DNA of 64,000 bases from Sva-07 sp963716235 (GCA_963716235.1 CAVQTE010000016.1:47662-111661), one strand, 5' to 3'; numbered from the stretch's first letter, positions 36,866-46,800 are shown. Translations and numbers: made by a program. The notes: a model not told the origin generated them from the sequence alone.

Positions 36866-38620
36866 ATGCGACAGCGACGGGTACTGACAGCACTCGCGAT
36901 TCCATTGGTGCTCGCCTTCGTGGCAGCCTCGTGCGGGAGCGATGACAGCTCCTCCGACGCCACGACGGCACCAGACGGAACCGAGGCCACGGAGTCAACC
37001 GAGGTCACCGGCGAGACGACACCGGTCGAAGCACCGGAAGACGTCGACACCTCGATCGTCGAGAACACCGACGAAGTCGTGATGGGAGGTTCCGTGATCA
37101 TGGGCCTCGAGGCCGAGGCCACCGGCCTGCGACCGTGGGAGGACAGCTGCGCAACCGGCTGTTACAACATCATGCGGACGATCTACGACCAGTTGATGGA
37201 AGAACAGTCGAGCGGCGGCTATGGCCCGTACCTGGCCGAGAGCCTCGAGTCGAACGAGGACCTCACGGTCTGGACGATGACGCTTCGCCCCGACATCACG
37301 TTCCACAACGGCACGCCGCTCACGGCGCAGACCATCGTCGACATGTTCCCGCTCCAGCAGGCCGGCGCAGCAGGTTCCGCGGCGATCGCCTCGGCGAAGC
37401 TGGTCAGTGTCGAGGCGACCGACGACCTCACCGTGGTGTACACGTTGAGCGAGCCGAACACGGCGTTCGCCTCGGCGCTCTCGAGCGCTCCGCTCGGCAT
37501 GCCCTTCGATCCGGCGGCGGCGACGGCCGACAGCCCCGGATACAGCACCAACCCGATCGGCACCGGCCCGTTCGTCATGAAGTCTCGTGACATCGACAAC
37601 GCGACCGTGGTCGAGCGCAACCCCGACTACTGGCGGACCGACGAGCAGGGCAATCAGCTTCCGTACCTGGACTCCGTCGAGTTCCGTCCGATCCCCGACG
37701 AGGGCACGCGTCTCGACTCGTTGCTGTCGGGAACCGTGACGGCGATGCAGTCGTTGCGTCAGGGCACCATCCGCGACGCCCGCGACGCAGGCGGCGACAT
37801 CGAGCTGATCGAGTTCCAGGGCAACAGCACCGGTGGTGGCATGTACAACACCGCCAAGGCGCCGTACGACGACCTGCGGGTACGCAGTGGGCTCACGAAG
37901 ATGAACAACCAGGATGCGGTCATCGAGGCGCTCGGCGGCACGGGCATCTCGTTGCCGACGACGCAGATGTTCTCATCGGACAGCCCGTGGTGGAGCCAAG
38001 AGGCGGCCGACGCCTACCAGACGTTCGACTTCGAGGCCGGCAAGGCACTCCTGCAGGAGTACATCGACGATCCCGCCCGTTCCGACGGTAAGGCTCCCGG
38101 CGAGAAGATCGACGTCGAGTTGTCGTGTCCTCCCGACCCCACGCTCATCGCCGCCATGCAGGTGATCGACCAGGTGTGGACCGGTTCGGAGCAGGTCAAC
38201 GTGACCCTGACCCAGTTCGACCAGGCCACCCACATCAACAACGCCGTGAGCGACGACCACAATGCCCACTGCTGGCGTTGGGGTGCCCAAGGTGATCCGG
38301 CTGCGGTCATCAATCCCTTCGTCGCCGACCCAGCGGTCTCCGTGGCGAACTTCCCCAACTTCAACGATCCGGAGATGCAGGCGTGGGCCGCCGAGGCCAA
38401 CGCCACCGCCGACTTCGACGTGCGCAAGGATCTCTACACGAAGATCATGACCCGCATCAACGAACAGGCGATCGTCTGGTACTCGGGCGGCACCGCCGTC
38501 ATGGTTGCCCACCAGCCCGGCATCAAGGGCATCAACAGCTGGACGTTGCCGTCCGGTGAGCTCGGTGTGGGGATCCCGGATGCGGCGGTCCGCTGGCAAG
38601 AGGTGTTCATCTCGGAGTGA
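36866..38620 (+). CDS. ABC importer substrate-binding lipoprotein (SBP_bac_5)
   Basis: A 584-residue peptide- or nickel-type binding protein. The N-terminus is a lipoprotein signal with lipobox VAASC (Cys at about residue 23), followed by a Ser/Asp/Thr-rich linker. The mature part has family elements GLRPWEDSCATGCYNIMRTIYDQL, WTMTLRPDITFHNGTPLTA and NPIGTGPFVMKS, and a C-terminal VRWQEVF. It captures solute outside the membrane for the two downstream permeases. The gene sits between the ATPases and permeases, an unusual internal position. Ligand not predictable. Confidence 0.9.
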   Translation: MRQRRVLTALAIPLVLAFVAASCGSDDSSSDATTAPDGTEATESTEVTGETTPVEAPEDVDTSIVENTDEVVMGGSVIMGLEAEATGLRPWEDSCATGCYNIMRTIYDQLMEEQSSGGYGPYLAESLESNEDLTVWTMTLRPDITFHNGTPLTAQTIVDMFPLQQAGAAGSAAIASAKLVSVEATDDLTVVYTLSEPNTAFASALSSAPLGMPFDPAAATADSPGYSTNPIGTGPFVMKSRDIDNATVVERNPDYWRTDEQGNQLPYLDSVEFRPIPDEGTRLDSLLSGTVTAMQSLRQGTIRDARDAGGDIELIEFQGNSTGGGMYNTAKAPYDDLRVRSGLTKMNNQDAVIEALGGTGISLPTTQMFSSDSPWWSQEAADAYQTFDFEAGKALLQEYIDDPARSDGKAPGEKIDVELSCPPDPTLIAAMQVIDQVWTGSEQVNVTLTQFDQATHINNAVSDDHNAHCWRWGAQGDPAAVINPFVADPAVSVANFPNFNDPEMQAWAAEANATADFDVRKDLYTKIMTRINEQAIVWYSGGTAVMVAHQPGIKGINSWTLPSGELGVGIPDAAVRWQEVFISE

Positions 38621-38672
38621 TCCAAGGGAACTGAAGTAACGACACGGACCCCGGGGAGAAGGAGTAATCATC

Positions 38673-39620
38673 ATGGTCAAGACCATCGCATTCATACTGC
38701 TGCGATTGATCGCCACACTGTTGGCCGTCACGTTCTTGACCTTTGCCATGGTTGCGCTGCTCCCCGGGGATCCCGTCGACACCATCTTGGGGACCGGTCC
38801 TCGCGAACCCGGGGTGGAAGAACAGATCCGCGAGGACCTGAATCTCGACGATCCATTCATCGTCCGCTACGTCACCTGGCTCGGGGCGGCCGTGACGGGC
38901 GATCTGGGCGACTCCTACATCACCGACCAGCCCGTCAGGGAGACGATCAGCCAACGGTTGCCCGTGACGGCTCAACTCGCCTTCATGGCGATCTTCATCG
39001 CCGTGTTCATCGCGATTCCGATCGGTGTGCTCGGCGCCTACAAGCAGTCGAAGTGGCAGGACTCGACGAGTTCGGCCGCTGTCCAGGTTGCGCTGTCGAT
39101 TCCGAACTTCATCGTCGGGATCTTCCTGATCTGGTTGTTCGCCGTGAGGTGGAACGTCCTTCCGGCGTCGAACTGGAACCGGCTCAGCGACGGAATCGGC
39201 GCCAACTTGCAGACATCGATCCTGCCCACGCTCGCGCTCGCGCTGGGCACGATGGCGGTGTTCTCCCGGCTGATCCGCTCCGACATGATCGCCACGCTGC
39301 AGGAGGATTTCATCCTGTCTGCCCGAGCAAAGGGTCTCAGCGACCGGTACATCCTGTTCCGCCACGCGCTCCGGCCGAGTTCGCTCAGCCTGATGACGAT
39401 CGTCGGCATCGCCTTCGGTGCGCTGCTCGGCGGCACCGTCGTGATCGAGACGCTGTTCGCCATCCCGGGCCTCGGTTTCTCGCTCATCAATGCCATCAAC
39501 GGGCGCGACATCGTCTTGATCCAGGGCATCACGGTGTTCATCGCCGTGATGTTCATCATCATCAACACCGTGGTCGACCTGATGTATGCAGTGCTCGACC
39601 CGCGAATTCGTAGGAGCTGA
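38673..39620 (+). CDS. ABC importer permease (DppB-like)
   Basis: A 315-residue protein with six helices (LLRLIATLLAVTFLTFAMVALLP at the N-terminus) and the BPD_transp_1 region. LPTLALALGTMAVFSRLIRSDMIATLQEDFILSARAKGLSDRYILFRHALR holds the EAA loop that contacts the ATPase. GDPVDTILG near residue 30 is typical of DppB/OppB. AGAAGGAG lies 8 nt before the ATG. It starts the permease half of the operon. Confidence 0.92.
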   Translation: MVKTIAFILLRLIATLLAVTFLTFAMVALLPGDPVDTILGTGPREPGVEEQIREDLNLDDPFIVRYVTWLGAAVTGDLGDSYITDQPVRETISQRLPVTAQLAFMAIFIAVFIAIPIGVLGAYKQSKWQDSTSSAAVQVALSIPNFIVGIFLIWLFAVRWNVLPASNWNRLSDGIGANLQTSILPTLALALGTMAVFSRLIRSDMIATLQEDFILSARAKGLSDRYILFRHALRPSSLSLMTIVGIAFGALLGGTVVIETLFAIPGLGFSLINAINGRDIVLIQGITVFIAVMFIIINTVVDLMYAVLDPRIRRS

Positions 39621-39622
39621 AC

Positions 39623-40639
39623 GTGGCGACCACCGAAAACGCTGTCGACGTCGCAAAGAACGACGAGATCGTGAGGCAGACCGGCGGTGCCGGTCCGACC
39701 TCCGACGACGACTTCGTGGTGCCCTCCGGTGTGAAACAGCCCCGCAAGTCGGCATTCGGCGTGTTCAGGGAGATGCCGATCCTGGTCAAGATGGGAGTCG
39801 TCTGGCTCATCCTCGTCTTCGCCGGTGCGATCTATGCGCAGCTGGACGTACGTGTCTTCAACGGCTCGTTGCCGCTCGCCGACCCGAACCTGCAGCTCAA
39901 CAACTTCAATCCCGCCACGGGCGAGTTCGGGACGGCCGAGCCGCTCGCCCCTCCGTCATGGGATCACCCGCTCGGCACCGACGCCTTGGCCCGTGACACG
40001 TTCTCGCGAGCGGTGCACGGCTCGTACGTGAGTGTGGTCGTGGCGATCGTGTCGGTCACCTGCGGTGTCATCGTCGGTGGTGTCCTGGGTTCCCTCGTGG
40101 GCTTCGTGCGGGGCAAGACCGAAACCGCGTTCATGGCGATGATCGATGTGCTGCTCGCGTTCCCGGCGTTGGTACTGCTGCTCGCCCTGATCTCGATCTT
40201 CGAGGTTCGCGACCTGTTCGTGATCAGCTTCGTGATCGGCCTGCTGTCGATCCCGGCCTACATGCGTGTCTCCCGGGCCAACAGCCTGGCGATCTCCAAC
40301 CGTGAGTTCGTCATGGCCGCGCAGGCGATCGGCACCAAGAAGCGGACGATCCTGTGGCGCGAGATCATCCCCAACGTGATGCCGACGTTGATCGCGTACG
40401 CGATGGTCGCCGCCGCCGGCGTCATCGTGGTCGAGGGGGCGTTGTCGTTCCTCGGGCTGAGCGTCCAGTTGCCGCAATCGACGTGGGGCAACATGATCAA
40501 CCAGGCCCGACGTGACATCAAAGTGAGCTTCGGTCAGGTGTTGTATCCGGCTCTGATCCTCACGTTCACGGTGCTGGCGCTCAACCAGGTCGGTGACTTC
40601 TTCCAGCGTCGCAGCGCCCACCGCGCCTCGTCGCTCTGA
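39623..40639 (+). CDS. ABC importer permease (DppC-like)
   Basis: A 338-residue permease with a long charged N-terminus and about six helices. HPLGTDALARDTFSRAVHGSYVS is the DppC/OppC signature. The EAA loop reads NREFVMAAQAIGTKKRTILWREIIPNV. LGLSVQLPQSTWGNMI marks the C-terminal half. The GTG start lies 2 nt after the DppB-like stop, with AGGAG upstream. It closes the importer and ends 3 nt before the left palindrome of the YczE cassette. Confidence 0.92.
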   Translation: MATTENAVDVAKNDEIVRQTGGAGPTSDDDFVVPSGVKQPRKSAFGVFREMPILVKMGVVWLILVFAGAIYAQLDVRVFNGSLPLADPNLQLNNFNPATGEFGTAEPLAPPSWDHPLGTDALARDTFSRAVHGSYVSVVVAIVSVTCGVIVGGVLGSLVGFVRGKTETAFMAMIDVLLAFPALVLLLALISIFEVRDLFVISFVIGLLSIPAYMRVSRANSLAISNREFVMAAQAIGTKKRTILWREIIPNVMPTLIAYAMVAAAGVIVVEGALSFLGLSVQLPQSTWGNMINQARRDIKVSFGQVLYPALILTFTVLALNQVGDFFQRRSAHRASSL

Positions 40640-40642
40640 CCA

Positions 40643-40675
40643 TGTAACGATTGGTGTCAGACACCAATCGTTACA
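40643..40675. repeat. 33-bp palindrome TGTAACGATTGGTGTC-A-mirror, left of the YczE gene
   Basis: 16-bp perfect arms around a single A, 3 nt after the permease stop and containing the TAA stop of the convergent membrane gene. It lies between convergent genes, so it may be a bidirectional terminator, but a nearly identical copy exists at 41321-41351 where a terminator is not expected. Confidence 0.75.
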
Positions 40676-41297
40676 CGACGTCGACGGCCCGTTCGGTCCG
40701 CTCATGCATGGTGAGGCGGGGAAGGACGTGGTGGACCATCGGCCCGATGCCGAGCGCGAACACCGCCGTGCCGATACCGATCGCGCCACCGAGTGCCACA
40801 CCCACGAGCAGGATGGTGAGTTCGATTCCGGTACGGGCGACCCGAATGGAGACACCTCGCCGGGCGAGGCCCGTCATCAGGCCGTCCCGTGGGCCCGGTC
40901 CGAGCCCGGCACCGATGTACAGGCCTGAGCCGACGGCGATGATGGCGACTCCGGCGAGCATCATGGCGATCCTGACGACCAGTTGATCGGGTTCCGGCAC
41001 GGCCGGAAGGACGAGATCGACGACCACACCGATCTCGATGGCGTTGAGCAGTGTGCCGAGCCCTGGTGTCTCCCGCAGCGGGATCCACAGCAACAGCAGC
41101 GCCAGCCCGGTGATGATGATGACGTTGCCCACCGGGATTCCCGTGAGGTCGCTGACCCCGGTGTGGAACACGTCCCACGGTGCCGCGCCGAGATCCGCAG
41201 CCAACAGCAGGGCGATCCCGACTCCGAACACGGCGAGCCCACCGACGCAACGAACGATGCGCTCGACCGGTCGATCAACAGGAACGAGGCGAGGCAC
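40671..41297 (-). CDS. YczE/YitT-like membrane protein
   Basis: A 208-residue protein with about five helices: VGGLAVFGVGIALLLAADLGAAPWDVFHTGVSDLTGIPVG matches the YczE/YyaS family start (GLGLLLxADLGxxPWDVLxxG). Further helices are NVIIITGLALLLLWIPL and IAMMLAGVAIIAVGSGLYIG. Function in the family is poorly known; yczE affects surfactin production in Bacillus. The GTG at 41297 was chosen because the family motif begins about 15 residues later. The gene is bracketed by palindromes (40643-40675, 41321-41351), and its stop lies in one of them. Confidence 0.8.
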   Translation of the reverse strand: MPRLVPVDRPVERIVRCVGGLAVFGVGIALLLAADLGAAPWDVFHTGVSDLTGIPVGNVIIITGLALLLLWIPLRETPGLGTLLNAIEIGVVVDLVLPAVPEPDQLVVRIAMMLAGVAIIAVGSGLYIGAGLGPGPRDGLMTGLARRGVSIRVARTGIELTILLVGVALGGAIGIGTAVFALGIGPMVHHVLPRLTMHERTERAVDVV

Positions 41298-41320
41298 GCC
41301 CGCCAACCCTAACCACCGAC

Positions 41321-41351
41321 GTAACGATTGGTGTCTGACACCAATCGTTAC
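41321..41351. repeat. 31-bp palindrome GTAACGATTGGTGTC-T-mirror, right of the YczE gene
   Basis: 15-bp perfect arms around a single T. It has the same arms as the repeat at 40643-40675, with the opposite central base, so the two are inverted copies. It lies between divergent genes, upstream of both starts. Confidence 0.75.
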
Positions 41352-41402
41352 ATCGGGTCGGTGGGCGGGAACTGTGTAGCACCCCTTCGTCACACTGATC
41401 TC

Positions 41403-42056
41403 ATGATGTTCCAGACCCGTTGTGCCGGATGCGACGCCCCTGGCGTTGCCGTGTGTGTCACCTGCCGATTCGCCCTCGTGGGCCCGCGGCCACGAGCAGC
41501 TCGTCACGGCGTGCACGCGGCGGTGCCCTTCACCGGTCGCTCTCGCGACGTGGTGCTCGGCCTCAAGTACCGGAATCGACGTCAGGTCGCCCGTCACCTT
41601 GCCGGCCTGGTCGTCAACACGATCGTCGCCAACGGTGATCATCGGGGCCTCGACGTGGTCACCTGGGCGCCGACGAGTTCTTCGCGCCGGCGTGCGCGTG
41701 GCTTCGACCAGGGTGAACTCATCGCCGGGTACGTCGCTCGACAGCTGGGGGTGCCGTCACGACGGCTGCTCGAGCGGCGTGGCGACGACCACACCCAGAC
41801 GGGTCGCTCCCGTCGGGAACGCCTCGAAGGGGTGTCGTTCCGGGCGCGCCCTGGCCTGCAGGGCGCCAACGTCCTCGTCGTCGACGACGTCGTCACCACC
41901 GGGGCCACTCTCCAGTCGGCTCGGGCGGCCCTGGCCGGTGTCGGAGCCGCCGAGGTCCGGCTGTACGCGGTTGCGTCCACGCCCACAGGCGTGACGTCGG
42001 CGGTTCGGCCCAGCCAACGGCACCTGCGGACCGTCACCGACGACGTTGCTGCCTGA
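41403..42056 (+). CDS. ComF-family phosphoribosyltransferase-like protein
   Basis: A 217-residue protein. The N-terminus has a cysteine cluster (RCAGCDAPGVAVCVTC), as in ComF zinc fingers. The rest is a type I phosphoribosyltransferase fold, with the PRPP loop VLVVDDVVTTGATLQSA and RARGFDQGELIAGYVA. ComF proteins act in DNA uptake or recycling; the enzymatic activity is often unproven. The ATG at 41403 (MMFQTRC) was chosen because the zinc finger begins there; the frame is open upstream through the palindrome. Confidence 0.88.
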   Translation: MMFQTRCAGCDAPGVAVCVTCRFALVGPRPRAARHGVHAAVPFTGRSRDVVLGLKYRNRRQVARHLAGLVVNTIVANGDHRGLDVVTWAPTSSSRRRARGFDQGELIAGYVARQLGVPSRRLLERRGDDHTQTGRSRRERLEGVSFRARPGLQGANVLVVDDVVTTGATLQSARAALAGVGAAEVRLYAVASTPTGVTSAVRPSQRHLRTVTDDVAA

Positions 42057-42079
42057 CCCGTCGCAGGTGCGTGCGCCGG

Positions 42080-42085
42080 TAGGAT
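42080..42085 (+). promoter_or_regulatory. leaderless-type -10 box (TAGGAT) for secA
   Basis: TAGGAT ends 10 nt before the secA ATG at 42096. Confidence 0.5.
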
Positions 42086-42095
42086 CGGTCGCTGC

Positions 42096-44894
42096 ATGGG
42101 AATTCTCGATCGCATCCTCCGCGCCGGTGAAGGCAAGAAGCTCAAGGCCCTCGAAGGGATGGTGCCGGAGATCAACGCGTTCGAGCCTGAGATCTCGGCG
42201 CTGTCCGACGACGCGTTGAAGGCCAAGACGATCGAGTTCCGCCAGCGGTCCGACAACGGTGCCGACGTCGATGATCTCCTCCTCGAAGCGTTCGCCGTGT
42301 GTCGCGAGGCCGCAAAACGTACGATCGGCCAGCGCCACTACGACGTCCAGTTGATGGGCGGTGCTGCGCTGCACTTCGGCTGGGTCGCCGAGATGAAGAC
42401 CGGCGAAGGCAAGACGCTGGTCTCCACACTGCCGGCCTACCTCAACGGCTTGACCGGCAAAGGCGTGCATCTGGTCACGGTCAACGACTACCTGGCGCGC
42501 CGCGACGCCGAATGGATGGGCCAGATCCACCGATGGCTGGGCCTCGACGTGGGCCTCATCATCCCCGGCTACCGCAACAGCCCCGACGAGAAGCGGCGCA
42601 GCTACAGCGCCGACATCACGTACGCCACCAACAACGAGATGGGCTTCGACTACCTGCGCGACAACATGGCCCAGCGCAAAGCCGACAAGGTCCAACAGCG
42701 CGGCCACAACTACTGCATCGTCGACGAAGTCGACTCGATCCTCATCGACGAGGCGCGTACACCGCTCATCATCTCCGGACGCGTCGGCGACGCCGCCAAG
42801 CTGTACTACCGGTTTGCGTCGATCGCCCGTTCGCTGCAGCGTGACGTCGATTACGAGGTGGAGGAGGACAAGCGGGTCGTGGTGCCTCTCGAGGCAGGCA
42901 TCGAGAAGGTCGAGCGTGCGCTCGAGGTCGAGAACCTGTACGACAACGTCCAGGCCAACCTCGTCCACCAGTTCACGGTGTCGCTCAAGGCCAAGGAGCT
43001 GTACAAGCGCGACAAGGACTACATCGTGCAGGGCGGCGAGGTGAAGATCGTCGACGAGTTCACCGGCCGAATCCTCGAGGGGCGACGCTGGTCGGAGGGT
43101 ATCCACCAGGCCGTCGAGGCCAAGGAAGGGGTGAAGATCAAAGAGGAGAATCAGACGCTCGCGACGATCACCCTGCAGAACTACTTCCGCATGTACGACA
43201 AGCTCGCCGGCATGACCGGCACCGCCCAGACCGAAGCGGCCGAGCTGATGAACACCTACGGCCTCGGCGTCGTGCCGATCCCCACCAATCGGCCGACGGC
43301 TCGCATCGACGGCGCCGACCTGATCTACAAGTCCGAAGAGGCGAAGTTCAACGCGATCATCGACGACATCGAGCCCCGCCACGACAAGGGCCAGCCGATC
43401 CTCGTCGGCACAGCGAGCGTTGCTCGCAGCGAGATCCTCGGGCGTCTGCTCGGCCAGCGCGGCATCCCCCATGAGGTCCTGAACGCCAAGCAGCACACCC
43501 GTGAGGCCGAGATCGTCACCCAGGCCGGCCGCCTCGGAGCGGTCACAGTGGCCACCAACATGGCGGGCCGTGGCGTCGACATCCTGCTCGGCGGCAACCC
43601 CGAAGGGCTGGCACGCCACGACGTGCTGAAGGAGGGCTACGCCGCCGACCTGCTCGTCGACGAGTACGAGCTCCCCATGCCGTTCGACCAGATGCCCGAC
43701 GACTTCCGCGAGGCGCGCACGAAGGCGTTGACGCGCTACGAGGAATTGCTCGCCGTGTACTCCGAACAGTGCAAGGCAGAAGGCGAAGTCGTACGCGAAC
43801 TCGGCGGCCTCTACGTGATCGGCTCCGAGCGTCACGACAGCCGCCGAATCGACAACCAGTTGCGCGGTCGCGCCGGTCGTCAGGGCGATCCGGGCGCCAG
43901 CCGATTCTTCCTCAGTCTCGACGACGAGCTGATGCGCCTGTTCGCCACCGGCGCACTGAGCTACGTGATGGGTCGCGCGCTGCCCGATGACGAGGCGATC
44001 GAGGCGAAGATGGTCACCAAGGCCATCGAACGAGCCCAGACCACCGTCGAGACCAAGAACGCCGAGATCCGCAAGAACGTCCTCAAGTACGACGAGGTGA
44101 TGAACGAGCAGCGCAAGGTGATCTACAAGCGCCGCGATCAGATCCTCGATGGCGAGGACCTCCGCTCGGCGGCAATGGAGTACCTGGCCGATGCCGTCGA
44201 TTCGCTGATCTCGACGCATTGTGCTTCGGCGTCCGACGACGAGTGGGATCTCGACGGCCTCGCCAAGGAACTGACCACGTACTGGCCGAACTCGATCACC
44301 GAGGAACAACTTCGCAACTGCGGCGACACCGACGAGATCTACGACATGGTCATGGCCGACGCGACGGCGCACTACGAGCGCCGCGAACAGGAGCTCGGCG
44401 AGGACGTGCTGCGCCAGGTCGAACGTCAGGTGATGTTGCGTATCATCGACCAGCGCTGGCGGGAGCATCTCGAGGAGATGGACTACCTCCAGGGTGGCAT
44501 CAACCTGCGGGCGATGGGTCAGAAGGATCCCCTGACCGAGTGGCAGCGTGAGGGCTTCGAACTGTTCGGCGGAATGATGACGGGTATCGCCCAGGACTTC
44601 GTCAAGTACGTCATGCACGTCCAAGTGGTCCAGAATCAGGTGCCGGCGCCCGACGAAGCGCCCGCTGTTCAGAATCTGCAGACGTCATCGTCCGATGACG
44701 TCGAGGTCAGCGGGTTCGACCAGGCTGCCCGCGCGGCGGTGGCCGAGGGTGCGTTGTCGCCCGACGCCGTCGAGCCGGTTGCGCCGGCCAAGCAGCAGAC
44801 CGTGGTGAAGGACGCCTTCGACAAGACCCCGCGCAACGCGCCATGCCCGTGTGGTTCAGGCAAGAAGTTCAAGCAGTGCCACGGCGCTGCCTGA
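42096..44894 (+). CDS. secA: preprotein translocase ATPase SecA
   Basis: A 932-residue SecA1 that drives unfolded proteins through SecYEG. The DEAD motor has MKTGEGKTL (Walker A, near residue 100), VDEVDSILIDEARTPLIISG, and VATNMAGRGVDILLGGNPEG in the second half. The C-terminal SEC-C zinc motif NAPCPCGSGKKFKQCH is present, so it can interact with SecB-like chaperones or phospholipid. It is the only secA in the window. prfB follows after 9 nt, the common actinobacterial pairing. Confidence 0.98.
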   Translation: MGILDRILRAGEGKKLKALEGMVPEINAFEPEISALSDDALKAKTIEFRQRSDNGADVDDLLLEAFAVCREAAKRTIGQRHYDVQLMGGAALHFGWVAEMKTGEGKTLVSTLPAYLNGLTGKGVHLVTVNDYLARRDAEWMGQIHRWLGLDVGLIIPGYRNSPDEKRRSYSADITYATNNEMGFDYLRDNMAQRKADKVQQRGHNYCIVDEVDSILIDEARTPLIISGRVGDAAKLYYRFASIARSLQRDVDYEVEEDKRVVVPLEAGIEKVERALEVENLYDNVQANLVHQFTVSLKAKELYKRDKDYIVQGGEVKIVDEFTGRILEGRRWSEGIHQAVEAKEGVKIKEENQTLATITLQNYFRMYDKLAGMTGTAQTEAAELMNTYGLGVVPIPTNRPTARIDGADLIYKSEEAKFNAIIDDIEPRHDKGQPILVGTASVARSEILGRLLGQRGIPHEVLNAKQHTREAEIVTQAGRLGAVTVATNMAGRGVDILLGGNPEGLARHDVLKEGYAADLLVDEYELPMPFDQMPDDFREARTKALTRYEELLAVYSEQCKAEGEVVRELGGLYVIGSERHDSRRIDNQLRGRAGRQGDPGASRFFLSLDDELMRLFATGALSYVMGRALPDDEAIEAKMVTKAIERAQTTVETKNAEIRKNVLKYDEVMNEQRKVIYKRRDQILDGEDLRSAAMEYLADAVDSLISTHCASASDDEWDLDGLAKELTTYWPNSITEEQLRNCGDTDEIYDMVMADATAHYERREQELGEDVLRQVERQVMLRIIDQRWREHLEEMDYLQGGINLRAMGQKDPLTEWQREGFELFGGMMTGIAQDFVKYVMHVQVVQNQVPAPDEAPAVQNLQTSSSDDVEVSGFDQAARAAVAEGALSPDAVEPVAPAKQQTVVKDAFDKTPRNAPCPCGSGKKFKQCHGAA

Positions 44895-44903
44895 TTCATT
44901 CCC

Positions 44904-46013
44904 ATGCGCGACTTCACCTCGGATCTTCGCGACGTCGAACGACGCCTCGGCGAGGCCGAGACCTATCTGGCCATCGCCGACAACCGCGAGCGTTTCGCCG
45001 TTCTCGAAGCCGAGATCTCCGATCCGGCGCTCTGGGATGATCAGGAACGAGCCAAGAAGCTGAACACCGAGTACGCCAACATTCGCGACGACCTCGCGGT
45101 GTTCGACCAGCTCACGGAACAGTTCGGCGATGTCGAGGTGCTCCATGAGCTCGCCCGTGACGAGGACGACGAGAGCCAGGAGCCCGAGATCGAGTCGTCG
45201 ATCGGCGCGATCAACACGACGCTCGATCAACTGGAGCTGCGCAGTCTGTTCACGGGCGAGCACGACGACAGCGACTGCATCATGCAGATCAACGCCAAGG
45301 ACGGCGGTGTCGACGCCCAGGATTTTGCCGAGATGTTGTTGCGCATGTACGAGCGCTGGTGTGAGCGTCGCGGGTTCACCATCACCTTGAACTACGTGTC
45401 CGAAGGAGCCGAAGCCGGGATCATGTCGGCCGAGGTCACGATCACGGGTCGCTATGCGTACGGGCTGATGACCGCAGAGCGTGGCACCCACCGGCTCGTT
45501 CGCATCAGCCCGTTCGACAACCAGGGACGCCGCCAGACATCGTTCGCTGCGGTCCAGATCTGGCCGCTGATGGACGACGTCGACGTCGACATCGACGACT
45601 CCGACATCCGCATGGAGGTCTTCCGAGCGTCAGGCGCCGGCGGCCAGCACATCAACAAGACCTCGTCGGCCGTCCGCCTGATCCACGAACCCACGGGCCT
45701 GGTGGCGAGTTCGCAGGAAGAGCGCAGCCAGCTCCAGAACCGTGAGCGGGCAATGGGTCGACTCACGGCGATGATCGCGGCCAAGGCCGAGGAGGACCGC
45801 GCCGCCGAACTCGATGCGATCGCCGGCAAGCAGGCGCAGGTCGGCTGGGGCAGCCAGATCCGCAGCTACGTCCTCCAGCCGTACCAGATGGTGAAGGATC
45901 TGCGCACCGAGATCGAGACGAGCGACGTCACCGGCGTGCTCGACGGCAACATCGACGAGTTCGTCGAGGGGTACCTCCGCATGCGCCGCGCTCAAGGCGA
46001 CGCGGGCACCTGA
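44904..46013 (+). CDS. prfB: peptide chain release factor 2
   Basis: A 369-residue RF2 that reads UGA and UAA. The stop-codon-recognition tripeptide is SPF in RISPFDNQGRRQTSF, which is RF2-specific, and the catalytic GGQ lies in ASGAGGQHINKT. There is no programmed +1 frameshift near codon 25: the frame is continuous, so autoregulation by frameshifting is absent, as in other actinobacteria. It is followed 1 nt later by a long palindrome. Confidence 0.96.
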   Translation: MRDFTSDLRDVERRLGEAETYLAIADNRERFAVLEAEISDPALWDDQERAKKLNTEYANIRDDLAVFDQLTEQFGDVEVLHELARDEDDESQEPEIESSIGAINTTLDQLELRSLFTGEHDDSDCIMQINAKDGGVDAQDFAEMLLRMYERWCERRGFTITLNYVSEGAEAGIMSAEVTITGRYAYGLMTAERGTHRLVRISPFDNQGRRQTSFAAVQIWPLMDDVDVDIDDSDIRMEVFRASGAGGQHINKTSSAVRLIHEPTGLVASSQEERSQLQNRERAMGRLTAMIAAKAEEDRAAELDAIAGKQAQVGWGSQIRSYVLQPYQMVKDLRTEIETSDVTGVLDGNIDEFVEGYLRMRRAQGDAGT

Positions 46014-46014
46014 C

Positions 46015-46045
46015 ATCGCGATTGGGGTCTGACCCCAATCGCGAT
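46015..46045. terminator. 31-bp palindrome after prfB, probable terminator
   Basis: ATCGCGATTGGGGTC, a central T, then the exact mirror arm: 15-bp perfect arms starting 1 nt after the prfB stop. The core GGGGTC-T-GACCCC is shared with the repeats around the HNH gene. No T-tract follows, as is usual for high-GC actinobacteria. Confidence 0.6.
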
Positions 46046-46076
46046 CGGGTGACGTTGCTGACTCGATGACGAGGGG

Positions 46077-46082
46077 TACCCT
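46077..46082 (+). promoter_or_regulatory. -10 box (TACCCT) for ftsEX
   Basis: TACCCT lies 27 nt before the ftsE ATG. A short leader would include GGGGGAG as ribosome binding site, so this gene is probably not leaderless. Confidence 0.4.
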
Positions 46083-46109
46083 TGGCGGGCCCTTCGGGGG
46101 AGTACCAAC

Positions 46110-46787
<678 letters not shown>

Positions 46788-46800
46788 ACTGAACTGATCC

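Noticed and set aside
40643..41351. Integron attC sites, because palindromes flank one gene.
   Set aside because: The GTTRRRY/RYYYAAC core pairs are missing, the two arms are perfect rather than bulged, and the gene is not oriented as a cassette with an integrase nearby.
41757..44624. A 955-codon open frame opposite secA and similar long minus-strand frames (27113-28756, 33719-35653).
   Set aside because: Composition follows the antisense of G/C-ending codons; no motif or start site; secA, ahcY and the PTPS protein on the plus strand are unmistakable.
44904..45010. Programmed +1 frameshift in prfB.
   Set aside because: The frame is continuous from the ATG through the SPF and GGQ motifs with no internal UGA after a CUU slippage codon.
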